NCBI RefSeq assembly: GCF_963675165.1
Contig: NC_087391.1
Coordinates: 3,832,646 to 3,896,645, forward strand
From: Halichondria panicea
Taxonomy: Eukaryota > Porifera > Demospongiae > Suberitida > Halichondriidae
Length of the DNA: 64,000 nucleotides
Direction: 5' to 3'
Both the position numbers and the translations under genes were made by a program. Under the pieces are notes generated by a model. That model was given only the letters and a program-made list of their open reading frames with translations, was not told the origin of the DNA and did not search any database. The first letter of the stretch is position 1. Every line of letters starts with the position of its first letter. Shown here in pieces: positions 1 through 10,500 of the stretch.

Positions 1-237
1 CTGTACCCCACACCATTGCCGTTCTTATGCACCCACTTACTAAATAGGTGTTGTATTATAAATACCAAGTTCATCATGCAGTAGCTAGAGTATATCTACC
101 CACTCATTAGCATTCCTATACAGAGAAGGAGACTAGCTACTATGCACATGTGTAGTGGATGTATTTGGGAGTTGAATGTTCATCTGTTCACAAGCCACAA
201 CTAGTTGCCCATGCGCCATACCCACACGTAGCATTGT

Positions 238-630
238 CAGGGCCGTAGATAGCTTAGGTTTGCAGGGGTGGCAAAATAACAGCTGAAAATTTTTACTAAG
301 TGAACTGTTTTCCATATCCTCTGAATATGGCAACTTCTAACTTGCTGCCGTGGCACCAACTTAGCTATTCATGAAGCAACTAAAACAAGGTAGATTGTAC
401 TAAGAAGATGCTCTTGCTTCCCAGAGGCGTAGAGTGCAGATCCAGAAGAGGTACGACATCCGCGTGTCTTAAACACACACATTTCTTATTATATTGAACT
501 TTGATCTAAGGAATGTGTATCTAAAACATTTCCTTTGACACGCCGTCGCGGATGTCATACCTCCTCTGCATATCTAGAATGCTAGGGGGGGAGCAACTGC
601 CCCCCTGTCCCCCCGCTGTCTACGGCCCTG
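238..630. mobile_element. CAGGG-ended MITE (hAT-like termini) containing a second MITE
   Basis: The ends are an imperfect inverted repeat: CAGGGCCGTAGATAGC on the left and GCTGTCTACGGCCCTG on the right, with G- and C-rich tracts just inside the right end. CAGGG termini resemble those of non-autonomous hAT elements. No clean 8-bp target duplication was found. A second, unrelated palindromic element sits inside at 447-567. There is no transposase, so any mobility would depend on a partner element. Confidence 0.55.
447..567. mobile_element. Palindromic MITE, GAGGTACGACA family, copy 1
   Basis: The arms GAGGTACGACATCCGCG and CGCGGATGTCATACCTC are near-perfect inverted repeats around an AT-rich core. 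Flanking words TGCAGATCCAGAA and TGCATATCTAGAA look like a mutated target duplication of about 10-13 bp. A second copy with the same outer termini lies at 8825-8966. Confidence 0.6.
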
Positions 631-1700
631 ATTGTTCATGCATGACCCATAACACTGTCAGATGCAGCTGTGTAAATCATTTTAATTGTGTGAGCCTCAA
701 GTGGGTGAGTTTGCAGGTGTTCTCCATTGTATTTCAGTGGGGAAAGAATTAAGTCGAAGAACAATGCTATGTGTGGGTGTCGTGGACTAACAGTTGTGGC
801 ATGTGATGAAAATTCAACTCCCAAAGGAAACGTCCCGAGCTAGTGAGTGGGTAGATACTCTACTTGTGAACAATTGGGTTAGTGTACAATGCCTAGTTAA
901 AGTGGGCGCGCATGATAACAATGATGTGGGTATACAGTTGTAAGACATAATTATTACTATCTGTCAGTGAATGAGTGGGCTCTAAATTGTCAGTCATGCA
1001 ATATTGTGTGGGCTAGCTATGAGACACATGTAAAACTATTGTGGTGTGTTACCTAGGATTAAAACGCGATCTACATGCATAACTTCTGCATGCATGTAGG
1101 CCAACTACTAGCGCATATTAATGAACATTTTGTGTATGTGCATAAAGGAAGAAACGAGACCCAAGGTGAATGGCTTGCATCAGTTGTGTGGCAGTGCATT
1201 TTCACTCTACTTATATTATACTACATGAGTAGGCAAGCAAAGGTAAGCTACTAAAATGGCCACTCTATTAAACCATGGATAGAACAAAAAAGGGATTGAA
1301 AACGACCAGGTCACCCTGTGTAAACGGAGACTATAATAACGTTTAAAGGGTTACAGTACCGGCATAATGTTAAACATGGAGTGGAACCCCCAAATAAAGG
1401 ACGCTTTGAGGTCAATATAAAATCACATCTGTTCCATGTACTGAGCACGCTTGTCTATAGTTAATTCTTAGAGAAGTTATCATTGAGGTGTACGTGTCTT
1501 TATCTGGAGGCTCCACTGCGACTATTCACTACATATACGTATACCTTGCACGTGTACAGACCACATGAAATAATGATATGCATTACGGTCACCTGTTATG
1601 CTACACAATGACATACTTTAGATCTCTCAAGCATAACTTATATGGAAATCTGACTGTTGCCCACTATCATTTTAAAGGTGTGGTATGAACAAGTGGATAC

Positions 1701-1710
1701 TATAAAATAT
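1701..1710 (+). promoter_or_regulatory. TATA box of the secreted Cys-rich gene
   Basis: A TATAAAATAT word lies about 50 bp before the ATG at 1754. That spacing fits a TATA-driven start and a very short 5' UTR. Most other genes in the window show no such box. Confidence 0.55.
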
Positions 1711-1753
1711 GCCTTCTGTAGATATTGTCATTCTAACTTCACATTGAATAAAG

Positions 1754-3097
1754 ATGAAGTTTCTCGTCTTGGCCTGCATTGTACTTGCTCTTGGTGCTGT
1801 TGACAGCAAAAAGGATGGATGTTCAGGCGCTAAGAAATGCAAAAAAGCACGTCTCTGTGACCAGCTTGGTTGTGACAGTGACTTGGAAAACTGTGAGATG
1901 TTCACAGTAGGAGCAAAGACCTTTGCAAAATGCGTGCCAAAGAGTGAGTCGAGGTCAACTCATGTCATACCTATTAAATGCATTCATGTACATGTACAGC
2001 ATTTTTTATTTTATTTATACCTTTCTTGCACATGCATGCATAGATTACTCAGCAACCTGTGAAGAACTGCAATGTGAAGCAAGCAACAGCACCTGCAAGG
2101 TGTATTCCAATGAGAACATCGAGTTTACTTTCTGTCAGCCTCAGAGTGAGTTTTTTTCTGCCCCTTCACAATGATAATTATGTTACATTTCATGGACGAA
2201 AGAAATCATCTCGTTAATCTTTTTCAATTTGCAGAAATTACTATGAAGGACACGAAAGAGAAACCCAGCAAGCTTAGGCCTGACAGCAATCAGAATGTGA
2301 CAAAAGACAAGAACGATGATGAACTAGAGGAGTCAAGCCATCGCAATCGTACAAAGGCAGAGAAACCAGAGGAGAAAAGCAAACTCGGTCAGTCAGGCTC
2401 TCGCAATAGTATCCGACCTGTGTCACCTAAGCCCACTGAACTGACACCTCAGCGACCTTCCAGACCCACTGCAGCTAGACCACAGAGACCTGCTAAACCA
2501 ACTGGAACAACACCACAGCAACCAAAAAAGCCGGCTGAGTCTACACCACAGCAGCCTGAAACGTCAGAAAGTCCCAACCCTGAAAGCGATGACGGAAAAA
2601 AAGATTCTGATCGATCTGGGAGACCAAATCGACCAAATCGACCAAATCGACCAAAACGAGCTTTTCCCGGTCGCAATAAACTTGGCAATATGAGACACGA
2701 GCAACCAGATAAGTCAAAACAGATTAATCGCCAACACAACAACACCAGCAACTGCAGTCGCACGAAAGGAGAGGGTCTTAGGCCTTGCAGCAACTACATA
2801 AAAAATGGCACAAAACCTGATAAGCTTGAAAAAGACAACTCTCGTAATGGCACACATAACAGTACAGAATCTCACAAGACCAAGCGACCTGGAAAACATG
2901 ATAAGCCAGAGCAACATAACAAGCCAATGAAAAATGCTCAGACAAATACAGCTAAGCCAACGGGAGCACCACTACAACGACCTACGAAGCCAAACTCTGC
3001 TAGACCACAGCGACCCAGGCCGACAAAACCATTGAGTGTTACAGAACGTCCCATGCAGCAGAAAGTTCCTGGGCGTGGTGGTAAACCTAAGCCTTGA
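1754..3097 (+). CDS. Secreted Cys-rich protein with a basic Pro/Lys/Thr-rich tail
   Basis: Three exons: 1754-1943, 2044-2145 (or from 2053, also in frame) and 2235-3097, joined at GT-AG sites, all phase 1; about 384 residues. The start is the first ATG after the TATA box and opens a clear signal peptide (KFLVLACIVLALGAVDS). Residues about 20-97 hold ten cysteines in two clusters, one per exon. The long last exon is low-complexity and strongly basic, with RP, KP and TPQ(R/Q)P repeats, an RPN triplet run, and several N-glycosylation sequons (NVT, NRT, NNT, NGT, NST). I do not recognise the family. A secreted matrix, skeletal or mucus protein is a reasonable inference but nothing in the sequence proves it. 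Confidence 0.8.
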
Positions 3098-3747
3098 ACC
3101 AGCTATAGAACATAGAAGTGACTTTTCTATATAGCGAGTGTATCTAATTATAATTATACATACCTAATTTGCTTTGATACACTGTTAACAAATAATTATA
3201 TGGCTTGTAATAATTGTGTTGATGTGATACACGTATAATTTGAATCTTGAGCATTGGAGAATCAGGCCTAACAAAACCATAATTATATAGGATTATTGTT
3301 CATTGATCACCAAAGTTCAGTCAGTCCCACATTAATAGAGTGTGATTTGAGTCAACCTTATTATAATATTGATAGATTGAATGAACATTGTCTATTGTAA
3401 CGATAGTGGTTTAAATTAATTAAAAGCAACTGCTCACATAGTGTGCATAGAAGCATGAGATCAAGAAAGCTAGGGAAACAGTTATTCTAGGTGTCTGATT
3501 CATATAGAATCAGGCCTAACATATAATTATTGTTCGTTGATCCAAAGTTCGGTCAGTCCCACATGCATTAATTGATCCCAATAGAGTGTGATTTGAGCCA
3601 ACCTTATGTAATGATAGATTGAATGAACATTGTCTATTGTAACGATAGATTGAAATTGGTTAACTAAAAGCAACTGCTCACAGATAGTGTGCATGGAAGT
3701 AAGAGATCAAGAAAGGGAAACAGAAGAACATAAAATGAAATGAACAA
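3098..3747. other. Convergent spacer between the secreted gene and CRIPT
   Basis: This holds the 3' UTRs of the two convergent genes and a tandem duplication (listed separately). No other gene is visible. Confidence 0.6.
3258..3722. repeat. Two-copy tandem duplication, about 220-bp unit
   Basis: A block starting AGAATCAGGCCTAAC recurs in direct orientation at about 3258-3482 and 3507-3722. Shared internal words include TGAATGAACATTGTC and AAAAGCAACTGCTCAC. The copies differ by small indels and substitutions, so the duplication is not very recent. Confidence 0.75.
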
Positions 3748-5870
3748 CTAAACACTACTTTGTTTGTAGTTCTTGGTGTCCAATATTTCTTTTCCGCACA
3801 TGGCACAAATACCCTTCTTGTATGCACATCCCTGACAGTAGTGGCTCCCAGCTTGGTGGACAACTTGCTTGCATATCCGACACTTTTCAAACTTTGTTGT
3901 GTATGGTGTGAATCTAGGTGAGTAAATCAAATATGGAACATTCTTGGTAACCTCAATAATAGAGTGACGTGAACCCCCTCTAAGAAATAGTTATAGGCCA
4001 GTTATAGGCCTAGTCCAAGGTCTCTTGCGAGGGAACTACTAAGGGCCTTAGGGTTTCGAATAGCGTAGACACACTGTACGAGGCCATTAACTGCTTTAGA
4101 ATAAGCCAGGCAACTGCAACGCAAAGGGAAAGATCAATGGGTGTGGTCCGTGAACTTGAAGAAAATTACTTAGCAAAAACGTCGAAAGCACAGCGCTTAT
4201 ATATAGACCAAGGAAGCTCCTGAGAGTCTTTAGGATACACGTGTTGCTCAACTAGCCTTTTGGCGTCTACAAAATCTGGCCTATTCTCATTATTTATGCA
4301 GTAGCACACCGTGCATCCAACTGTTGCTATAGAGCTCCTTTTTATCATTTGGTCATGTGCGAGGTTTGTAGGCATAATCAAAATAGACCTCAGAAGAAGA
4401 CCTCTAGAAGAACACCTCTGAAGGTCTGAACAGGTCTCTAATGGGCCTCTCGGTGAACAATCAGATTGCATCATTATTTTGTGACAAGTATATTCTACTA
4501 CTAGCATTAAATTTATATCACATTAATAAAATAACACCAAGTGTCTTAACCGGTAACGGACATCAACAACATTGGTGTGGACTAAATTTATAGGAATATA
4601 AAGGTCCTTATTCCAGGAGCTAATGATACACCATTTTGTAGAGTCTTTTTCTAATTACAGTGCCACCCGAATAGAAGTGCCAAGTCCAATTTAAATTGAG
4701 CACCAACCCAACCTAGTGTAGTTTTTCTTTTTTTGTGTGTTATATTTGTGCGCCACTATAAAATTTATGTTTTAGGCGTTGTAAGCTCACCTAGCTCTCT
4801 TTCCAGTGAGTGCCTTGTTTTCTCCTACAGAACGTCCACCACTTTCTGTAAAAATTATTAGACTTTATAGAGCAATTAAGGCTTATATATAACAGTGTTA
4901 CATGTCTTATTAGAGGCTTCTGGTTTCAAAGGAGGATGACAATACCGAGTGTAAATCTTTCATTCTATGGGGGGGGATATATCTATAGTATACGTGTTAC
5001 AAAAATAATGAAAGCACCGCGGGTGCTGATGCCTCGGTGGAGGTGCCAAAGCTACATAACATAAAACTACTAATAGCTAGCTTTTATACACACATTGATT
5101 ATAATTATCATGATGAACATCTTTAATTTTGCTGCATTCAAAAATGGCGGAGGACAATTTTGTCATGAAAGTCCCATACAGCGGATGGATGCAATCAACC
5201 GAATAGTGGGTAATGATCAACCATGATTTTTGTTAAAAACGATTGATGCCAAAAGTTCAAGTCTAAAATTATGGCTGGCTGCAAGTCAGCAGAGCCTTGC
5301 AGCTCTCTGCTCACTCTTGCAGCTACCAATAGCTAGCGTTCTAATGCAGAGCTAACTACTAAGTAGAGTAGTAACACTCGATGAACAAGTTTTGCTACGG
5401 ACTCTTCTGAAAAGGCTGCAATAGCATTCCAAGTAAGCAAAACTAGGCATAACTCGAGAACGAAGCATTATTTTGCAAATCCACGAATTAAAATCCAAGT
5501 AAACATGACTAGAAGCCTATAGAAACTCTTACTTGCACTTCATTCATCCTTGAGCAGCTGTAGCGGTCTACACACACACACAGACACACACCCACACTAC
5601 CGTATACCTCGCTTGCGCATGTGCACCAAGGCATAATTATTGTTAAACAACGAAAATAATGAATAAATTAATGTACACTTACCCACAGTGTTTCTTGCAC
5701 CACTCTTCCAGGGGTCAGGACATATCACACGACCCAACTTCCTTTCACCTGTGGCACGGACCATAGATCATCTATGCGTAGATACACTACGACACAATTA
5801 ATAAACAATACAATCGAATCGAAAGTTTATACTCAACAAAATACTGTAACTTACATTTCTTACAAACCAT
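3748..5870 (-). CDS. CRIPT: CRIPT, cysteine-rich PDZ-binding protein
   Basis: Four exons on the minus strand: 5870-5855, 5748-5683, 4845-4791 and 3913-3748; 100 residues against 101 in human. The first coding exon is only 16 nt (MVCKK plus one base) and its junction rebuilds the conserved CxxC (MVCKKCERKLG). Further landmarks are PDPWKSGARNT, GENKALTGKRARF, the paired CRICKQ and HYCQGC motifs, CAMCG, and a C-terminal KQSSV resembling the PDZ-binding tail. In vertebrates CRIPT binds PSD-95 PDZ domains, and the family is conserved well beyond neurons. It converges on the secreted gene and lies downstream of TRAPPC6 on the same strand. The intron between 4845 and 5683 carries a dispersed repeat copy. 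The identification is firm; an annotation that opened at MVRATG in exon 2 would lose the first CxxC. Confidence 0.95.
5005..5640 (+). repeat. Dispersed repeat family R1, copy 1 (CRIPT intron)
   Basis: Begins AATAATGAAAGCACCGC and ends with GCGCATGTGCACCAAGGC. It matches 7950-8483 (same strand), 52550-53070 (reverse) and partly 60905-61075. Internal landmarks are GAAAAGGCTGCAAT, CTATAGAAACTCTTA and a CA-rich stretch near the 3' end. No open frame, and no terminal inverted repeat that I can see. Confidence 0.75.
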
Positions 5871-6355
5871 TTCAATCCTGTATGTGTGAAACCAGTAGAT
5901 ATATCTACATGAAGATTTATATTTTATTTATGAAGTTTACAAAGGCTGTGCTGACTTGACACCTTTTAGGGCCCGCCCAACCAACTAAGACACACCTTTT
6001 TACATGGATATGAGAGGGCGGCGTGATCATAATTTTAAGGGGAGGGGCTCATGCACAGGGGAACAATAGCCATCATTCAATCAAAATTGCACTCCTTGTC
6101 TCAGTACCTAAGCTACCTGCTGACCAGTACATGTACTACATGATGTAGCCAAAGTGTAGTTACACTATGGAGTACATAGATCTAACTAGCCTCGACTCCA
6201 GCCCCCTTCAACAGTGGCTTTTCCCTGCGGCCTGGAATCGAGGCTAAGATCTAATATTCACTTTCTGGCTAAGTATTTAGTTGGAAAGAATCAATAAAAC
6301 AGTAATGATAGAAAAATTATGCTCAATTGACTCAGTGGAGAACACCAAACTGACA
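5871..6355. other. Spacer between CRIPT and TRAPPC6
   Basis: It holds the CRIPT upstream region and the TRAPPC6 3' region. No gene seen. A short foldback (6187-6245) is listed separately. Confidence 0.55.
6187..6245. repeat. Short foldback repeat, TAGCCTCGA family, copy 1
   Basis: The ends TAGCCTCGACTCCAG and CTGGAATCGAGGCTA are inverted copies around a spacer of about 29 bp. Similar foldbacks occur at 47099-47142, and a half copy starts near 47787. Confidence 0.6.
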
Positions 6356-7268
6356 TTATGACAGTACTTTGACTTGGAAAATACCTGCGTGAAGAACAAA
6401 AATATCAGAACAATCCAACAGTTGATGATCACTTACATGCAGGCATTTGCAAAGCCTCTGCAGACACTTGACATCGAATACCAAGGTTGGTCAACGCACC
6501 ACTCACCAGTCCACAACTGAACGCTAAATACTGAGGGAGGGGAGAGGAGGGGTTGATATGAGCATGACATCACCACATTGGCAATTAAACAAACATCTTA
6601 CCAGTGGAGCCTTATCTTTGTACTGTTCTGAATGAGACATATGTGTTAGAAGACGAAAGTTGTAGTCATGCAAGACATAGGTGTCCTGTGAAAAAAGTAA
6701 TCACATCAAACCCAAATAGTATAAATGGTGAAAGGGGGCCTTCTTTCGAAGAAATACGGTACACTTATCTCAAGTTGCAATTTACAATTTGCCCCAAACT
6801 TCCCAGTGAGATACAAAGCACAGTACATGTATGAGCACGTACGATACCTGATGGTTAGTTTTCAAGTTGTCGATCGGCTTGTTAAACGCCAGGGACCAGA
6901 AATGCTTACAGATAAACACTACAGCGTCTAGCTCTGTCCTAAATCGAGGTGAGTCTCGAGACGTTCTCTCCACCAGGCTCTCCCCCACACGATGCCCCAG
7001 CCTCTCCAACTTCTCTATGACCTCAGGCTGGGAGCACTGAAGCATGACAGACAGAAGTATGACAGACAAGAGCATGGTATATTTCTACTGAGAAGCACTG
7101 AACTTATTATCATGATTGGGGTTGGTTCGAGACTACTAGATCTTGGCCTCCTATCAGTATCTATACCTTGTCTGAAGACTGTTGCTCCAGGAAGTAATCC
7201 ACCACCTCAGCATGTAGAAACTCAAACACACACTGACTCACATCTGGATTTATAGTAACTGTGGACAT
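6356..7268 (-). CDS. TRAPPC6: TRAPPC6, TRAPP vesicle-tethering complex subunit 6
   Basis: Five minus-strand exons: 7268-7167, 7036-6848, 6685-6602, 6530-6437 and 6384-6356; 165 residues against 158 for human TRAPPC6B. Frame is kept across every GT-AG junction. Diagnostic Bet3-fold stretches are KLERLGHRVGESLVER, FICKHFWSLAF, PIDNLKTNHQ, YVLHDYNFRLLT and FSCGLVSGALTNLGI, and the protein ends FQVKVLS. In the family this subunit pairs with TRAPPC3 in the core of the TRAPP Rab-activating complex at the early secretory pathway. Its start codon lies 289 bp from that of AHSA1 on the opposite strand. Exon 2 could also start after a second AG nine bases in, which would shorten the protein by three residues. 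Confidence 0.95.
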
Positions 7269-7557
7269 CTTTATGATCTGACCAGAGACTAGACTAGACT
7301 AGACTAGCTCGACTTGACATTGGTAAAAGGGCAAAGGTGAGTTTGTCTGGGGAAATCCCTCGGCATGCCAAGGCGCTAGGCCATGTGGCTTCTAATTAGT
7401 GACACAAAGAAGTTTCCAGAACCTTGTTGTCTGTGCTGGGCGCTCCTCCAGCTAGTGTAGTGTGGTGAGTTTTACCATTGCTACTACATATCTGTCTAGA
7501 ACAACCTTGATATCCAGTGAGGGAACTTTGAGTACAAACTAACTTTCAATCCTAAGT
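7269..7557. promoter_or_regulatory. Shared bidirectional promoter region of TRAPPC6 and AHSA1
   Basis: Only 289 bp separate the divergent start codons, so both promoters must lie here. No TATA box is evident. A short (AGACT)n run lies at about 7287-7308. Individual control sites cannot be assigned by eye. Confidence 0.6.
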
Positions 7558-10500
7558 ATGGCCAAGTGGGGTGAAGGTGATCCACGATGGATTGTCGAAG
7601 AGAGGCCTGATGCCAAGAACGTCAACAACTGGCACTGGTAAACTGTTATTTATATTATTGTTGTGGCTTTTTGGATTGAAAAGGTCAGGCTTAAGGGAGA
7701 GTTCATGTAACCACTCAAGCTCATGGCGTGGTCTCAAGTGAGATAATACAATACCGTAGCCAGTCGTTATTAGCCATATAATACTAGCACCAACTGCATG
7801 TGGAATTCAACTTTTTCCTGTTCTAATTAACCCATTTCGAAATAATTATTTTTTTGTGTAGCTAATTAGAATGCACATGGACCATACATGCAGAAGGAAT
7901 GCATGCCATTAAATAGTGTTGCTAGGAGTCTATGTAAGTAGGACCACAGATAATGAAAGCACCACGGGTGCTGATGCCTTGATGGAGGTGCCAAAGCTCA
8001 TAACATAAAGCTACTAATAACTATAATAGCACACATTATATCATGACGAACATTTCTGCACAGGAAAACTCAAAAGAATGGGTAATGAATGATCGACCAC
8101 GATTGTTGTTAAAAACGATCAATGCCAACAAAGTAAGTCATGGCTGCATCAGCAGAGCCATGCAGCTCTCTTCTCACTCTTGCAGCTACCAATAGCTAGT
8201 GTTCTAGTGCAGAGCTAACTACTAAGTGGAGTAGCAACACTCGGTCAACAAATTTTGCTAAGCACTCTTCTGAAAAGGCTGCAATGGCATTCCAAGTAAG
8301 CAAAACTAAGGCATAACTTGAGAACAAAGCATTATTTTGCAAATCCACTAATACCAAGAAAACATGACGTAGAAGCCTATAGAAACTCTTAATTGCACTT
8401 GATTGATCTTTGAGCAGCTGTAGCAGTCTACACAGACACGCTACCGTATACCTCGCTTGCGCATGCGCACTGAAGCATAATAATCGATAGTTAGATCTTG
8501 AGACTGAGAGTTCAGTTCTTTGAGCTCAGTTTGAGCTTTGTTAAACCATGCCTATTCAACTGTTCAGCCTTGCCACAGCTTTGGGTAAGATTCACACCAA
8601 GTAGATCTTCTACAACCACTTCAAGCCGAGGGTTTTTAGTACATAGTGCACTGTTTAGCTAGACTACCTCTGTTCCACAGTGTTGATGAACAACAACATT
8701 AACTCCACAGAAATGGGTGGGTAATGCTGTGTGTACAGTATGCGAAACCCCACATGTATCTACCGTAGTTTTTGTACATGACAGCACATCCTGTGTGGTC
8801 TATACTTCCCCTGTGGTAAAGTGGCAGACGAGGTACGACAGGCGCGGTGCAGCTCAGGCAATTAGCCTTTTATTGAACAATAATTATCCGCCCACGTCGT
8901 ATGTTTTTGCGGAGAGTAATCAGAGGCTAATTGCTTGAGCTGCACCGCGCCTGTTGGACCTCCTCTGGTAAAGTGGTAATGGTTGCCAGTTGCCACAGTA
9001 GTTACTCCCCACGCCGCCACGTGTTCTAATAATCTGTCAGTCTGTCTGTTTGTTTGTCGTTCTGTGTTTTGTACTGTGGATAGCCTCAAGGTAATAGTTT
9101 TAAATTTGACAGATTTTGATGTTGCTAAGAAGCTTGAATTTGCACATTGGTCTAGATGCACTCGCCTTTGACTCAAGGTCCGTCTAAACTCCAAATTACC
9201 GCCGAGGGTTTGCACTTTAGTGCTCTAGTCGACTATTGTTGTGTTGTGGTAATTTTGAGCGCCCAATGTAGAGGATCAATTTCCAGAAATTAGTTTTGCA
9301 ATATCTCTATATACTGTGTCCAACTACAATCACGGTAACAGTTACTCGATCCCTATACATGTAGGTCTGAAAGTGATGCAAGTGGTTGGTCCAAGATTAA
9401 GCTGAAGGAATTGCTCGTGGGGTTAGAGTTCAAGGGTACAGAGGGGGCCTGCAAGACAATTGAAGTGGTCAGCTGCAAGGGAGAGGCCTCTGCCAAGTGA
9501 GTGGGGCTACTGTGGCACACTGTGATCTAGTATACTGCTTTAACCCTAAGCTTGATTTTCAATGGGTCTGCAGGATTTCATCATTTGCGGGGGGAGGTTT
9601 GGGCGCGCGTAAGCACGTCGCAAAATGTTAGTCCACTCCCACATTTGTTCCCCACACCTCTTATTACATGCTAGTGCATCACAGTATATCTATATATTGC
9701 ATAGTACTAATGTGATGATGTCATTATTCTGCAAACATTTTGGGGGGAAGCTGAGCATTTTGGGGGGGGGGGGAGGTTCACCCCTGCCCCCTCCCCCCCC
9801 CACTAGATAAAGCCCTGGCCTGTATGAGTGTATTTGAAGCTCTCCCAAACTTGAACAGTAAAGTTTTTGTCACTGTGTGCATATTCCGAGAAACTGTTGG
9901 TAATTGAATGTCTTCTCAGTAATCGAAAGGGAAAGCTGATCTTTTTCTACGAATGGCAGATCAACTTAAAGTGGACAGGTAAATCTCGTACAAAATCGAT
10001 GTACTGTTATATGCACAGTTAGTGTTTAGTTAGTGCGTTTGTGTGATGCATAATTATCGCTCATAGAAAAGAGGCCCTGTATACTAGAAATTCATGTACA
10101 TTACGCTTCCCCATTCCCCCAGGCTCTTGCAACCCCCCAAATTCGACCGTGGATTGTGACGACGAGAGCAAGGAGTATAGTGGGGAGATTGAGATCCCTA
10201 ACCTGAGTGAAGAGAATGACATAGATGATGTGGATATCATAGTCACTGCCAAGAAATCGTCTCGGGAGGCCAACAAACTGAAGGAGCTTGCTCACAAAAT
10301 AGCCCCAAAAATTGTCAGAGAGCAACTCAGTTTGTATCTTGAGTCCATGAGAGAGGGTACGTGTGTAGCCTGCATGTTTTCTCGTTGAGTTTAATGGAGC
10401 ATTGCTTGTAGTTAGCGATTTGTAGTGTAATAATCACCATTACCTTTGCAATAATTATCTGTGGTATCACCCGTAATATGGCAGGGCTGTTGAGTAATTG

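Larger units (their letters stand above)
1..1700. other. Spacer upstream of the secreted Cys-rich gene
   Basis: I see no convincing gene here. Open frames are short and look nothing like known proteins. The left part carries a nested pair of small inverted-repeat elements, listed separately. The rest is AT-rich unique-looking sequence that runs into the TATA box of the next gene. Confidence 0.6.

Noticed and set aside
2449-2793. Minus-strand open frame of 114 codons opposite the secreted gene tail
   Set aside because: It mirrors the low-complexity Pro/Arg repeats on the plus strand, with no start context, splice sites or similarity.
4166-4507. Minus-strand open frame of 113 codons in the CRIPT intron
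   Set aside because: It lies inside a well-defined intron and looks like no known protein.
5683-5759. CRIPT starting at MVRATG within the exon-2 frame
   Set aside because: It would lack the conserved CxxC. An AG acceptor and an upstream 16-nt exon restore the family N-terminus exactly.
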